From assembly GCA_005281725.1 (NCBI GenBank), contig SSBO01000003.1, positions 953,396 through 1,017,395 of the forward strand: DNA of 64,000 bases, written 5' to 3'. Position numbers and translations under genes: made by a program. Source of the stretch: Wuchereria bancrofti. Lineage: Eukaryota > Nematoda > Chromadorea > Rhabditida > Onchocercidae. The notes beneath the pieces are model-generated. The model worked only from the letters and a program-made list of their open reading frames with translations. It ran no database searches and was not told where the DNA came from. This document shows positions 23,281-35,780 of this stretch, one piece after another. Within the stretch, counting starts at the first letter, position 1; each line of letters begins with the position of its first letter.

Positions 23281-25652
23281 TCAAAGCTTTTCTGCTGAAC
23301 TAACAAGCTCAATATACCGATGAAATGTGCTACTATCAAGAAAACAAACACGCCTATAAGGTCGATAAGTGACACCTTCTCGTACAACTGAACTAAATTT
23401 AGAATCTTTTTCTACATCTGATTGAACCGGATACTGGAAATAGTCGAACTGCAAACCATCCTGAAATCATTGATGAAAAAAGAAATATAAATACAAACTC
23501 TTTCGTTTATAAATCCTATAATTTTCTGAATAATGACTAAATAGTTAGCTGAAAACGCTTCAAAACGATTAGAAAAGTAAATTTAATTCACAGGCACCAG
23601 GAACTCACAGTTATGGTGTTTGGACTTCGAAAAATATAAATTATAATTATAGTTCGTACTTGAAACAAAAGCTCCTCTTCACGGTTGTCATAAATAACTT
23701 TGGCGTTGGCAATCGCATTCGCCGCGATGCGCTTTTTTTGTGCCTTAGTTAACTTTTTCCTATTTTTCGGTATATCGGAAGCACTTGCTCCATTTCGTTC
23801 TTTATTACCGTCGTTATCAGCTATTCGAATTTTCAAAATCAAAACAACATGAGAAAAGCGATATTGTGCACCAAACTTTTCCAAATCATTCCTAAATGAA
23901 GAATTTTGAAAAACATACGAATGCTGAAACCATCTAATATTTTTCCATTTGCTAAAAATTTAATTTGACTAAAAATCTATGGAATTTCAGCAACGCGAAA
24001 CATGGAAAATCTTCAAGTTCTTTACACTAGCAATGTCAGAATAAACAGAAAAATGAAAGTTCAGAAGAGAAATCAAACTCATAAGTCAAATAAACCTCAG
24101 CCTTTAATTAAGTTTTTGTGACAATACACCCATATTATACACAAGGAATATATTTTGGGCCAACTTATATTTTCTGATGTTCCAGTTCCGTTTTAAAGGT
24201 TTTGGGAATTAGAAGTTCTTCAAGAAGAACGAAACATCATGAATTTAGAGGGCAAAATTCAGAAATGAAACGTATATGGTTTTCAATTCTGTAATATAGT
24301 AACATAATTCAGCAACGGAGGAGAAAGTACTCGGGAAACTTTCTAGAAATGGAAATAAAATAACATACGCCAATGACTTGAAGGCAGGGGAAGCAATAGT
24401 TGCAGGAAAGTGGAGCAACCTCTCGTTGATTAGCAAGCCAACACGAATATCCGATGTTGGAGTCGACAAATTATCCAAAATAGACAATATTTTTTTATCA
24501 ATGGAATATTTTTGTGCTCTTGCTTTCAGTAGAGTCCAAATATCTGTTTGGAATTTCTGCAATAACGTATCCCAGTAATTTCGCAAACTGGATGCACATC
24601 AGAGGAAAACGAAAGAAATAATTCCTTTAAATTAGTCAGAATATTTCAGTATGCTTAAAGCAGGGGAAGCAACAGGTGCAGAAAATGAGAGAAATCTCTT
24701 GATGAATAAAGAATCAACATAAACACCTAATTCTGAAATCGACAAGGGTAAAAAAAAGCAAAAACCTGATCTGTACCCAGTTTTAACATCGACAATACAC
24801 CATACACAACACCCTCATCATCTTCATCCATAAATTCTTCAGCGGGCTGAAAAATTTCAACAATTTGAATTTAGAAAGTTTAACTCTTTGAGACTCTCTA
24901 CTCGAAACAAGCAGTACCAGAGGACCGAATGAACTTGATTTATGAAATACAGCTTGTTTGCAAAGTAAGAATGAAAAAACGATTTGGAATTTTTCCCAAA
25001 AAAAAAAGCGTACGCGATAAACGCAGCCAAATGGTGATTGTTCCACTAAGATATCGGCCATCTGTTTCACATCAATATCGACACGAAGGAAGACCTACAA
25101 AAAAAGAAAAAAAAACGGTATCTGCGATATTCACACCACCATCATTCTTTAAACGATGCTTTCTCTGATGTAAAGTTAAAAAGAAGTAAAGATTTTCATT
25201 ACGCTTTAAGGAAAACTAATTGATTGCTGATATGAAAAAATTTAATATGAATTAAAATTTAAATGACATAAGTATCTCGGTTTAATTTGATTCACTGTCA
25301 ATAAATTTTGTTATATCTCATTTCTGCAGTGAAAAAAAAAATTGAAAAGTACCTGTGTTAACATATTGACAAGACCCTCTTTATCACCATCACATATGGG
25401 ATAAGCTTCAAAATCGAAAACCAATTCCTCAGCATCCTCTAAATCATCCTTCATCAATCCTTCCTCATCTTGCGATTCATCCTGCAACAAATCGTACTTA
25501 TTGAAAATTTCATCCACACTTTATCCTTTCGTTGCGAAAAAATGTTACATAAATAAATTTCCCCAAGCATATAGCAATAAATCTTTAAAAGAACTAACCG
25601 AATCACTAAGCTTTTCAGCATCAGCGACATCGCCGCGCGTCTGTTTCACCAT
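23281..25652 (-). CDS. BCCIP: BCCIP homologue (BRCA2- and CDKN1A-interacting protein)
   Basis: Seven exons, all phases consistent: 25599-25652 (ATG), 25353-25481, 25014-25094, 24766-24846, 24369-24556, 23660-23891 and 23281-23460 (TGA). They give 314 residues, the same length as a human BCCIP isoform. Family landmarks appear in order: acidic N-terminus; FDFEAYPICDGDKEGLVNML; DILVEQSPFGCVYR; FMDEDDEGVVYGVLSMLKL; VGLLINERLLHFPATIASP; YRFSHVVLILKIR; a Lys-rich loop (KNRKKLTKAQKKRIAANA); REEELLFQ; and the C-terminal YRRVCFLDS. BCCIP is a nuclear protein linked to homologous recombination, p21 regulation and 60S ribosome maturation (yeast Bcp1). Nothing in the sequence is missing compared with the family. 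Confidence 0.93.
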
Positions 25653-25916
25653 TTTCCAACTTCGCAAACTGAAAACGAAATTACGAAAGGTGAAAAGGAC
25701 CACTCTTGTCAAACAGTGGCCGTATGACAGGTGCGAAATCTTGCAGCTGCGTTGAGATTTTCATTGAGTAGTAATTACACCCAGTGGAAGGAATGTCATC
25801 TGATATAGTTTGCTGCATCTCTAATAGTCGGTAGTTCACCTTCCTCGTAATGTCTCGGGAAGAGTGTCACACGTGACGATCGGAAGATGAACAGAGTGCA
25901 GCAGTGAAATAAAATG
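25653..25916. promoter_or_regulatory. BCCIP upstream region
   Basis: A 264-bp stretch between the BCCIP start and the minisatellite, GC-richer than neighbouring intergenic DNA. It contains a CACGTGAC E-box-like site near 25870. A promoter role is inferred from position only. Confidence 0.35.
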
Positions 25917-26300
25917 TCAACTGCTTCTGGTAATAATCACCGCATCAACCGCTTCTGGTAATAATCACCGCATCAACTGGTTCTGATAGTAATCACCGCA
26001 TCAACCGCTTCTGATAGTAATCACCGCATCAACCACTTCTGATGGTAATCACCGCATCAACCGCTTCTGATAGTAATCACCGCATCAACCGTTTCTGGTA
26101 ATAATCACCGCATCAACCGCTTCTGATAGTAATCACCGCATCAACCGCTTCTGATAGTAATCACCGCATCAACCGCTTCTGGTAGTAATCACCGCATCAA
26201 CCGCTTCTGATAGTAATCACCGCATCAACCGCTTCTGGTAGTAATCACCGCATCAACCGCTTCTGGTAGTAATCACCGCATCAACCGCTTTTGGTAATAA
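25917..26300. repeat. 28-bp minisatellite, 13 copies plus a partial
   Basis: Unit TCAACCGCTTCTG(A/G)TA, then (G/A)TAATCACCGCA, repeated every 28 bp from 25917 to 26280. A diverged partial copy follows to about 26300. Copies differ mainly at two or three positions (GATAGTAA versus GGTAATAA). It lies about 265 bp upstream of the BCCIP start. Confidence 0.95.
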
Positions 26301-28345
26301 TTTAGCAGTTTACGCATTTAGCACAGTTAGTTGCATTTTGCTTACACGTCAAGTCTCGTACAAATTTAAAACAAATAAAATGTACAAATATTTAAAATAT
26401 ATGATAGTATGAATTCGGCGATGTTTCAAGCATTCTGTTGCTACTCACAAAACGATTCAGCAGATCGAAAGAAAGAGATTCAGATAAAAACTCAGATGAT
26501 TAAATTGTACTATTATTTGGGACTTTCATATTCAATAATTATATATCATTTTATGATGTAAGACAGATAAGTGAATATATTATACTGTTTCGAGATATTT
26601 CAATATGTTACGACACTGTGATGAGACTATTTCTATTTAGTTTTATTAATTAATAGTTTTAAGATTAATATTTTGAGATGATTAGGGTTTTCTTGTGATC
26701 AATGAGAATTTAGTGAAATGAAATTATTGAAGAAACTTTTGAATCAAAATTTGTTAAAGATGAACATTTTGGCTATTATAAAATATATAAGAATAGATGG
26801 GATGAAATTTATAAAGAAACTATAAATTTGATTAGCATTGTCATTGTTTTGGGACACATTTTAAAAGATGAATTAAAAATATTAAAAGAAAAAAAGAAAT
26901 GTAATCTTCTAATTTAATACGAGAAATTACGAGAAACTTCGATCGTAACGAAACGAAAAACGGATACTTTTGCTATTTTTAAATTGTGGTTTGTGAAACG
27001 AATATTTATTTATGAACAGAAGGAAGATGTGCATGTAATAAAATGCTGGAAATAATAAACAAAAAGCTGAGTAAGCAATGATAACTAATAAAGGTAACTA
27101 ATACTTAATAAATATGAAGTATGACCTTTTGTTTTTAGACTTTTCTTTTTTTTGACCTTAGTGGAATAGATAGAATCTTAGAAGAATTTGGGTTTCAATT
27201 GCATGAAGAATCCGTACTGAAAATATTATCTGCATAAGAGGTTGATGACTAAAGCTGATTGAACTTATACTTTTAATTTGAATTTTAGAAATCTAAATTA
27301 CAGATTAGATGTATTTGTTTTGAACAGTGTTTAATATTAGTGAAATGTCCGTTCGTAAATTCGTAATTTGCTGTACATTACCCATGGTAGACAGAATTAG
27401 GCGTGATATGAGGACATTATTTGAAATGAATTAGCTACTTTTATTACCTCTATTTTATTTGAAATGAAATAGCAGTAAATACAAAAATCATTTCTCCATA
27501 ATTATTGAAATTAAAACTTAGACAAATCAAAGCAAATCTTCAAAATGATGAACAAATAAGTTGTTTCTTACTTTTGAAAAGTTGAATTATATTTGCTTCC
27601 ATTGTTTAATACTACTATTTTTCTGTTATTATTTTCTTTGTATTTTTTGAAATGTATGTGTAAAAAGTAAACGTATTGTAAAACAGTGAAGCTATTATAG
27701 ACTTCTATTACATGCAATTGAATAATTAACAAATTTTGATTGTAATTGTTGAATCGAACTAATGAATTAAGTTTTATAATTATATAGAAGAAGGAGAAGG
27801 TAGATGAAGCCCTGAAGGAGATTAAATATTTAAATCATCGGTGAATCATAGCAATACCTCAACGATTGATTATTGTCATTAAAATATTACTACTTTTAAA
27901 AAGCTTCCTAACAAAACTATACCATTAGAACTATAAATAGGACAATACAATTTTCTTAATGAGGTAGATAGATCTATTAGAAAAGATAGATCTATTATGA
28001 TTTTATTGAATCAAAGTTAAGAATAAATGATATATAGGGATAAGTTAGAGCGCTATTTATTTCTCCAATTCCTTCCTTTAACCAATAATTGATTTTTATG
28101 TTACTACCAATAAAGATTTAATGATGAAAAAAAAAAAAAATTTTTTTTTTAAATTGTAGTTTCAATTCAACGTTGAATCTTATTTGATCAATTTGCAGGT
28201 TTTTTTCTAGATTAAAAAAAGTGCTTTGCGCAAAAATCTATTTCTTTACTCTTTCATTTGCATATCCTTTTGTTTTTTCATTTTCGAAATTTTTGTATGT
28301 TTTAAAAAAGATTTTTTAAAGAAGCTTCTATAAGCTATTTAATTT
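26301..28345. other. Intergenic, two weak open frames only
   Basis: AT-rich. Two plus-strand frames look mildly coding: 26421-26561 (begins MFQAFCCYSQNDSADRKK) and 26717-26917 (no Met; contains DEHFGYYKIYKNRWDEIYKE). I found no splice sites that join them. A poly-A/poly-T inverted pair lies at 28126-28151. Confidence 0.4.
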
Positions 28346-28801
28346 CTATCCATTATATTCCGATTTCATCATTTCCATAAGAATATCAATGCTTTCAGGT
28401 TTTGTCTTTCCGTAAGTGGTAGGTCGTGCTTCAGTGCTTATTTTTGCTACTTCAAAAAGCAAAAAAAAAAAAAAATTGTAATTAAAACTTGAACTTTTCT
28501 CATTCCAAAATTTTTTATTAAAATAAGTGAACAGAAAAAAGTTTTAAAATTTCCAGAAATGCTAACAGTATAAACAACTCAATTAACCAAAAGTATAAAT
28601 AGCTAATTTAAACTAAACGTTAATCTCCTTTCTAGAAGTTTTTTTTTCTTCTTTTTTTTTTTAAATTTGTGTACACATCAATTAACTTCAATAATTGCGA
28701 AGCTCACTGAATTGAACTCTGTCCTATTTTTGTGTAGTAGCAATTATTGGCTCTCTAAAGTTGTTACAACGGAAATTTCCAAATACCCTCGAGCGTCCCA
28801 T
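28346..28801 (-). CDS. Possible three-exon small protein, 50 residues
   Basis: Exons 28787-28801 (ATG; MGRSR), 28708-28754 (RANNCYYTKIGQSSI) and 28346-28436 (TEARPTTYGKTKPESIDIL ... MKSEYNG, TAG). The phases agree (0, 2). The last exon reads like real protein. The first two rest on short segments and ordinary splice signals. An alternative acceptor at 28449 would extend the last exon with a different phase. No family recognised. Confidence 0.3.
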
Positions 28802-29205
28802 AATTTTCTGCTAGCATTTTCAAAGAACATATGTTTTAGTCAGTTCAAGACTATTCATCCCATTAATTTGTTACCTTCAATATTCATTATTTAATTTAAA
28901 ATTTTCATTACGAAATTTTGAAATTCAACAATTGTTAATCTGTATTATAAATTTTGATGTGAAAAGAAATGTAAAAATGCTTCAGTCTTTGAATGATTCA
29001 AGCTATTGGCTATTGGTTTTGTTTATTGTAATAATGATGAAAGTTTATATCTAAATATTATATCTCAATAAGTTTTTGAATTTCTAATTAATAATCCAAA
29101 CGATCAATGATAACTAAATATTGTCAACTTGGGATTTAAACTATTTGTTCGACTTGTTTTAGCTTACTTTAATTTTTGTCAATATGATTTATTTGGAATG
29201 TGATC

Positions 29206-29451
29206 CGTTTCTACTTATTCTTATCATCTCATTTCTCAATATTTATATAGTCAGAGAAATTTCTAGAGTATGATCATATTCATTCCTAATTTTGTTAAAA
29301 TTATTTTCTCTAACCGTTTATACCTTAAATTACATCAAAGTTTCTTCATTTTCGATGACTAATTTTTATCAAATTGTAAATATTAATTAAAATTCATTAA
29401 AACATAATTGTAGATTCGTTTCTACTTATTCTTATCATCTCATTTCTCAAT
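29206..29451. repeat. 35-bp direct repeat upstream of the aquaporin start
   Basis: The same 35-bp pyrimidine-rich sequence (CGTTTCTACTTATTCTTATC...) occurs at 29206-29240 and 29417-29451, the second copy ending 19 bp before the ATG. Confidence 0.9.
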
Positions 29452-29470
29452 AATTTACGACAAACAATTG

Positions 29471-32400
29471 ATGGATTCTATGTTTTACGATGATTTGGAA
29501 TATGGCTCTTCATTACTTCAAACACCAATCGCTAAAAAAAATCTTTGTGTGACATTGAATGAGAAATTACATGGAACAATGAGAAATGATAAAGAACGAA
29601 ATTTGAATGGAAATGGAAGAAGAAACGATAATTTGGAAATGAGAAATAATTTAAAAAATAATAATTGTATTAAATACGGTGATTATTACACACCAACTAT
29701 TGTACAATATCAATGTAATCATATGGAAGATCAAAAGGTTTGTTTATGTTTTTCTTCAAGGTAGGATGGTTTGTTTATGTTTTTCTTCAAGGTAGGATGG
29801 TTTGTTTATGTTTTTCTTCAAGGTAGGATGGTTTGTTTAATTGTCACAAAGAATACAACAGAAAAGAAAAATTATTCAGGGATTAAATCAATCATTTCAA
29901 TGATTTCATCATAATATTTGAGAGTGTAAATAAACAGAATTGAAAAAAGAATCTTCAATAATTGTTTTAGTTTTTTTGAAATAAAAAAATTTTAGAACTA
30001 TCATATTATCAACAATGATTTACAGTTATAATCTGTTATCAATAAAAATTCTCATTTTTATTGATCAAAATTAATTAATTATTAAAATTTGCAGCCAAGT
30101 TGTTTCAATCGTATAATTCGTCCATGTTTAGCAGAATTTATTGCTGTTTTCTTATGTATTTTTACTGGAAAAATAATGGAAAATGAGTTAACAACACATC
30201 TTCTATCGTTCAATACTGAAAGAATTATACTACAAGCTTTTACTGATTCAGTGGTTGTACTTGCTATGATTACAGCTTTTCAAACGTATACTTTTTTTTT
30301 TCAAATTAAAATTTTTAGAGTTTGAAAAAGAAAAAAAAAATTGAAAGAAATTTCCTTTTCTTTTTCATTTCGTTCTTCATTATGTTTAGGAAATCTTTTT
30401 TTATAACATTAAATATAAAATCAAATAATTAACAGTAAAATATAAAACATAGAGTTGTCAAACTTGTTCGTCTATTTGTTTCTGTCTTTTTTAAATGTCA
30501 ACTAATGGAATAAATTGGTTTCCTGAACCAGAAAAACTGTATAAGAGACCTGAAACCCGTGGGTTAAAGATATAAGAAAAAATTGATCTGTGGTAGTAAT
30601 TACATTAAAATGCATCAAAAGTTAACTTACATTTCAACTTCATCTTTTTTTTTTAACAATTCTGTTACACAAATTCATCATAACATAATGTATTATAATG
30701 AAATTGAAACGATGCCAATTTTGAAAAAGTTTGAATTAAAAACTTAATATTAATTAGAGGATAAATGTAGATAGAAAAAGAAAAAAACAAAGGATAAATG
30801 TTGATAAAAAAAAAATTAAAAGGTAAATTCAGTATCATTTTTGTAATTTGTTGGTAAATAAGCTTACACAAAAAATTTTTTCTTTTAAGCTATGTTTCAT
30901 TTGCAGTGTACATTTGAATCCAGTGATTACCTTGGCTGAATTTTTTGCACTTACTACTGCTTGGCCAATGTGTTGTGCCATGGTTATTATGCAAATTCTT
31001 GCCTCTATAACTGCTATTGCTACTTTTGTGGTAATTAATAATTAATCTATATTATCTTATTAATAATAATCATTTCATTAAAATGTTTAAGATACTATGT
31101 TTAAGGTATTGATTAGTTTTTAAGATATTGATTGTTTAAGATATTGATTAGTTTATTTTCTTATAGTTGTTTCGATCTGATGGCTCAAAATTGCAAATGC
31201 CCACAATTATACCTGATATTACCATTGGTCACATCGGTACTGCGTACCATTTAGTATGTTTGTTAATTAATTTTTTTTTTATAGTTCTTTTTTTTTTTTT
31301 ATAGATTTGGTGGTTCAAAATTGCAGATTATGGTCGGTACAAAAATTATATTTATCCTATATAATTGTATTATATTTGAATATATATTCCTGCAGTGAAT
31401 CATAATTTTGATATTTTATACATAAGACATAAATATATATTATTCAAATTTTATTCAGATTGATATATATTATTCAAATTTCATAATTATTAGGTAGAAG
31501 AGTAATTAACTCTTTTATTTTCCAGAAAGTTGAAAAGAGTAGGAGTAGAATTATTGTTTAGAACAGGTATTCAAATGCAAATGCTTATAAAATCATTATA
31601 AAAAGTCTAATTTTTTAATATCTGAAATAGATATAATAATTTGCAGATCATTTGTCAATTTATCGGTACTTTGCTAGTTATCATTACTCATCTTCTTATA
31701 ACTAAACGAACAGGTTCCGGATTGACAGCTTTAGCAAGGCCTGGTGACACTCCTCTCTCTGTTGTTGCCGCTGTATTTGTTTCATCACTACTGTGGTTAG
31801 TTAGTTAGTTAGTTCGTTGTCTTTCACAAAAATTTTAAGAATATCTAAAAAAAAAAAAAACTATGTCAGTTCTATAGCTCTTTAACAGTTCCTACTTCAT
31901 CTTTTTTGAAAATGAATAAAAAATGAGAGTAAGGAAGATGAAAAGATGGCACATTATTAGTGGTCGGTACAAGATTAGTATGCGTTTCTAATTCAATGAA
32001 GAAATGATGAATTTTAGTCGTATCATACAAATTTTAATTAAATTAATAAATTTACTTAAATTTTACCAATCAAATATGATCTTTATTCCATTATTGCTAA
32101 TTCATTTACAGCTTACTGAATTCAACCATTGGATGGAATCCTTTACTTGCATTTGCATTAGCTAGCTATGGTAGCATTGAATTCAATTTTGGACTTTTAC
32201 AAATGCAAGGAATATTTTGGATTGGACCTTGTTTAGCTTCACTTTTTGCATGTTTCCTATATAGGTTAACACTTTTTTTATTATTAGCAAAAATTAAAAA
32301 TATAAATGTTTAGAAATTTAAAAATGTTAAATATGCATATTTATCTTTCTGACTATCCGTGTCATTTGATTTCATTGGTATAAAAAAATTATTTTTTTTT

Positions 32401-32618
32401 TCGCGAAGAGATATGCTTTAAAAAAAGTTTAAGAATGCTACTTCAACTAGTTATTGATTAACTAGAAGTTAATTGCTCTATGAGAAATAATGTCAAATGA
32501 AAATGAAGTGACATGCTCATTTCACTTCATTTCTTCAATTAATTTCAGGTTACTATTCGCTACTAAAGAGTCTCGTTTGATAAAGTGTACCACATGGTGT
32601 GACAGTGATCACTTATAG
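29471..32618 (+). CDS. Unorthodox aquaporin (MIP superfamily) with NPV and NPL motifs
   Basis: Seven exons with consistent phases: 29471-29737, 30095-30285, 30907-31030, 31167-31253, 31647-31795, 32112-32264 and 32549-32618 (TAG). They give 346 residues. The first 89 residues are hydrophilic and Asn-rich. The membrane part follows: IRPCLAEFIAVFLCIFTGK (helix 1), then the first pore loop HLNPVITLAEFF, further helices (MVIMQILASITAIATF, LLVIITHLLITKRTG), and the second pore loop GWNPLLAFALASYG before the last helix. Both canonical NPA boxes are altered, to NPV and NPL, as in the divergent AQP11/12-type or nematode aqp-9/10/11 group. It is probably a water or small-solute channel, possibly of an internal membrane. 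The start follows an in-frame TTG; the first ATG is at 29471. Confidence 0.88.
29738..29840. repeat. 31-bp tandem triplication at the exon 1 splice donor
   Basis: Three copies, plus the start of a fourth, of a 31-bp unit (GTTTGTTTATGTTTTTCTTC AAGGTAGGATG) begin at the first intron base of aquaporin exon 1. Each unit carries its own AAG/GTAGG donor-like sequence. Confidence 0.95.
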
Positions 32619-34249
32619 CCATTGTTTTAAAAATAGTTAATTCATTCAGTTATCTGTTTTTTTTTTCTTGTTGTCTATCTGTTGCTATCTGTTGCTTTAA
32701 TTTTGCTAGTTTCGGAAACATTTCTATTCATTTCGAATATGGGTGAAAAATAAAAGAGCCAAAGTAAATTTTGTTTCGCAATGATTTGTTTCAGTTCAAT
32801 TTAATAAAATTCAACCAGAATTGTATATTTCACTTCAATTAAATTCAATCCAATTTAATTCAATGCCACTACAACTGCTAATGCTTATTTAAACAACTCT
32901 GGTAACAGTAATTATGTATCTTTCTTGGTTTCCAAAAAATTTTCTCATCAATAGCTTAATTAAGTCATCCATCTCAGTCCAATTTAATAAAATTCAACCA
33001 GAATTGTATATTTCACTTCAATTAAATTCAATCAGTTGAACTTTTTTTTTTTTTGAAGGGTGACAATGAGCTTTTTAATTTCAAACAAAATATAATGGAA
33101 TTGAATTTTTTAATTGAATAATTGAAGAAGTTGAAGAAATGACCGCCCAGCCGAATAACAATCAAGCGAATGTCACCAAATTCCTTACCACCCACCGACT
33201 GCTTGTCACTCTATCTCTACAATTTCGATTCATCTCTACTTCTCTCACTCACAATGTCTCTTTCGCTTTCGATCATTGATCCATTTAAAAAATGAATCTA
33301 TTCGAGAATCCTTCCAATCCCTAATAGCATACTATCTCGTAAGCCTCAAAATCTCTAGCCTCTGCCTAATCACCACATTATATCTTGCTGTTATGCGAAG
33401 CTGCAATTGATATGATGGGTCTCGTCAGGGTACTTTTCAATTATTAGTTTTACTGTTGGGTGTGTCAGCCTTTGATGTATGTGTGCAATTGTTCTAGGAC
33501 TTTTCTTTGGGATATTTGGTGTATTTCCTGGGATTTTTGTTACTTAAACGACCGAAACAACTTTCTAAGTTTACTTTTTTTCCAGCGTATTATTTTCTAA
33601 TTAAGATTTGTTAAGGTCAATCCTCATTGTTCACTAATTTTTGTTTGTTATCCAAAGTTCAAATGTACTATATATTAAATGAAATGTACTATATATACGA
33701 ATATTAAATCGTTGTATAAGTTATCGTCATTCATTGATTAAAATGAAAATCGAGTAATAAATTATGCGGAGGCTACATTCAGCAAAATAATTGTGATGGT
33801 ATAGCCTTTCGAACCGGCTAAGCAATCAATGCACTTTAACCAGAATACGATTGAAATAATGGTCTCATAAAGTTAAAAAACCGGCACAACATTTTTTATA
33901 TGATGTGTGCGCGATGTTTGCGTGCAATATAGTTTGAAACTCGGACCTTGTTTTGTTTAATCATTGATTTACTCATAAGTCGATAAATATCCAGTGTAAT
34001 GTTACATTAACAATTGGAGAGTTTTATGAAGTTTATGCTAACAGATGATATTTATGCTAACAGAAATTGTATATCTAGGAAATATTATCATGGTTATTTT
34101 CATACAACGGTAGCAGCAACAGATCCTGTACGTATTTAGGTCATTAAGGTTTTGTTCCTTAAATAATTTATGTTATGATTTTCAGCCCGTTGTTTTCCTC
34201 GTCAACGTAAGCATTGCTTTCACATTACTGAACTGCTCAGCGAAATATA
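32619..34249. other. Intergenic between aquaporin and ALYREF
   Basis: No gene seen. It holds a 59-bp direct repeat, a T tract at 33042-33054, and a pyrimidine-rich, GC-richer stretch at about 33140-33290. Just before ALYREF is a short duplication of TTTATGCTAACAGA at 34033-34066. Confidence 0.5.
32792..33033. repeat. 59-bp direct repeat, copies 183 bp apart
   Basis: Copies at 32792-32850 and 32975-33033 are nearly identical and contain TTTAATAAAATTCAACCAGA. They lie in the 3' flank of the aquaporin gene. Confidence 0.9.
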
Positions 34250-35780
34250 ATGTCTGTGAATGACTTGATCGGTCTTTCACTTGACGAAATTATTGCACGA
34301 GGTGGGCCAAAGTTTCGCACAAACCGACGTCCGGGCATTGTTAGGCGTGAAGGTGTACGTGGTTTTCGTGGTGGCGTACGTCGAATCCCTGTAGTCACCA
34401 GTCGGGTAATCGTTTTATGGTTTTATTTATTTACAAGTTTGATTTTTCATTTGTGTTTAAGTAGGAATCGTGGTAGTAAGTTCTGCACTTTATTATCTTT
34501 CATATCGAGAACTTTGGTGTTTTCAGCGTCCAAAAGGAAATTTTCGTTTGAATAATCTCAAACGTGATGCCAACATGTGTATTGTTAACATTTCAAATCT
34601 CGGACCGATGGTCACTACAACCGACTTACAGGTAGTTTGGAAACATTTTGACTAAATTTCCTTTTAATGAGGTCAACAAGTAATCACTTTCTCATTGCTT
34701 CAGATAAATAGCATATTCCACTGTTGATCTGATCAACTCCCATCTGTTTTTAAAAAATTGAGGGTCCTATTTATTTTATTTCAGGAATTGTTTGCACAGC
34801 ATCCATACGAGGATGTCGCTGTGCAATATGAACCAGATGGTAGCCCCTCTGGTACCGCTGTTGTGATATTCAAAAGATTCGAAGATGGTATGAAATTGAA
34901 GAGGCAGTTTACCGGAGTAAGATTAGATGGTGAGAGATAAATTTAACTTTTTCCGAGATCAAGATTGCTTTAGTAAATGCTGTAATTGTAATCTGTCTGT
35001 TATCGTTGCAAGTTACTATGTTTTGAAATGGTACTGGGTTTCGTTTCTGTATGACTTTTAATTTTGCGTAATATTTGTTACTTGTTTTCACATAATTTTT
35101 GAAATGCTGTGCTGATATAATTGTGATAATTCTAGAACTCTTTACTAGCGTATATTTGCATGTTAGTCCATTAAGGATTTTGAGTGTCGTATAATCAATG
35201 GTGCTACATCTGAGTTAACATTGCTATATCTTGATTGACGTCTTAGGTGATGTACTATCTGCTGCTGAGTATTTTGGTTCTTTTTAACTTACAGTATCAG
35301 TTGGGAAAAGATGGGATTCATTTAAAACTATCAGTTTGTTGTGTTTTATTTGTTTAATAATTCGGGATGTTTAGGAAAAGTGATGGATTTGTTCGTATTG
35401 ACGAAAAATGATTTTATGAGAGGTGTTTCACAGGTCAGTTCTTTCTTTTCTTTTGAAATTCGGGATATATTGGAGTTGTCACTCTATCTGACAAAGAAGT
35501 TGTCATAGATTCTGCATTAAATATTTTCCATGTTGTATATATTATAACTGGGAGGAGAATATAAATTTACAAAGGATAATTTCAGGGTCGAGTAACAAAA
35601 AGAGGAGCAAGAGGCAGTATTCGGTTTGGTAGTAACAATTTACTGATGAAAAGAAGGACTGGTGGTTTTGGTCGACTGAAGAAGGTATCTCGGAAACCAC
35701 AAGTGACGAGTGAAGAACTGGATCGAGAATTAGATGCTTACATGCGCGGTTCCAAACATCCGAAAGTTTCGGCTCCGTAA
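34250..35780 (+). CDS. ALYREF: ALYREF / Aly-REF mRNA export adaptor (THO complex subunit 4)
   Basis: Five exons: 34250-34405, 34527-34631, 34785-34929, 35375-35433 and 35586-35780 (TAA), giving 219 residues. The N-terminus has the UAP56-binding motif (DLIGLSLDEIIARG) and an Arg/Gly-rich stretch (REGVRGFRGGVRR). A central RRM has RNP2-like MCIVNISNLG and helix/strand elements TTTDLQELFAQH and SGTAVVIFKRFEDGM. A second Arg/Gly region follows (KRGARGSIRFG). The C-terminus has the second UAP56-binding motif (TSEELDRELDAYM). The protein is nuclear, couples splicing to export and hands mRNA to NXF1. The domain order and both end motifs are complete. Confidence 0.93.

Noticed and set aside
26717..26917. 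Possible bacterial endosymbiont (Wolbachia) insertion
   Set aside because: The frame is AT-rich and coding-like but I recognise no bacterial protein and the flanks are ordinary nematode DNA.
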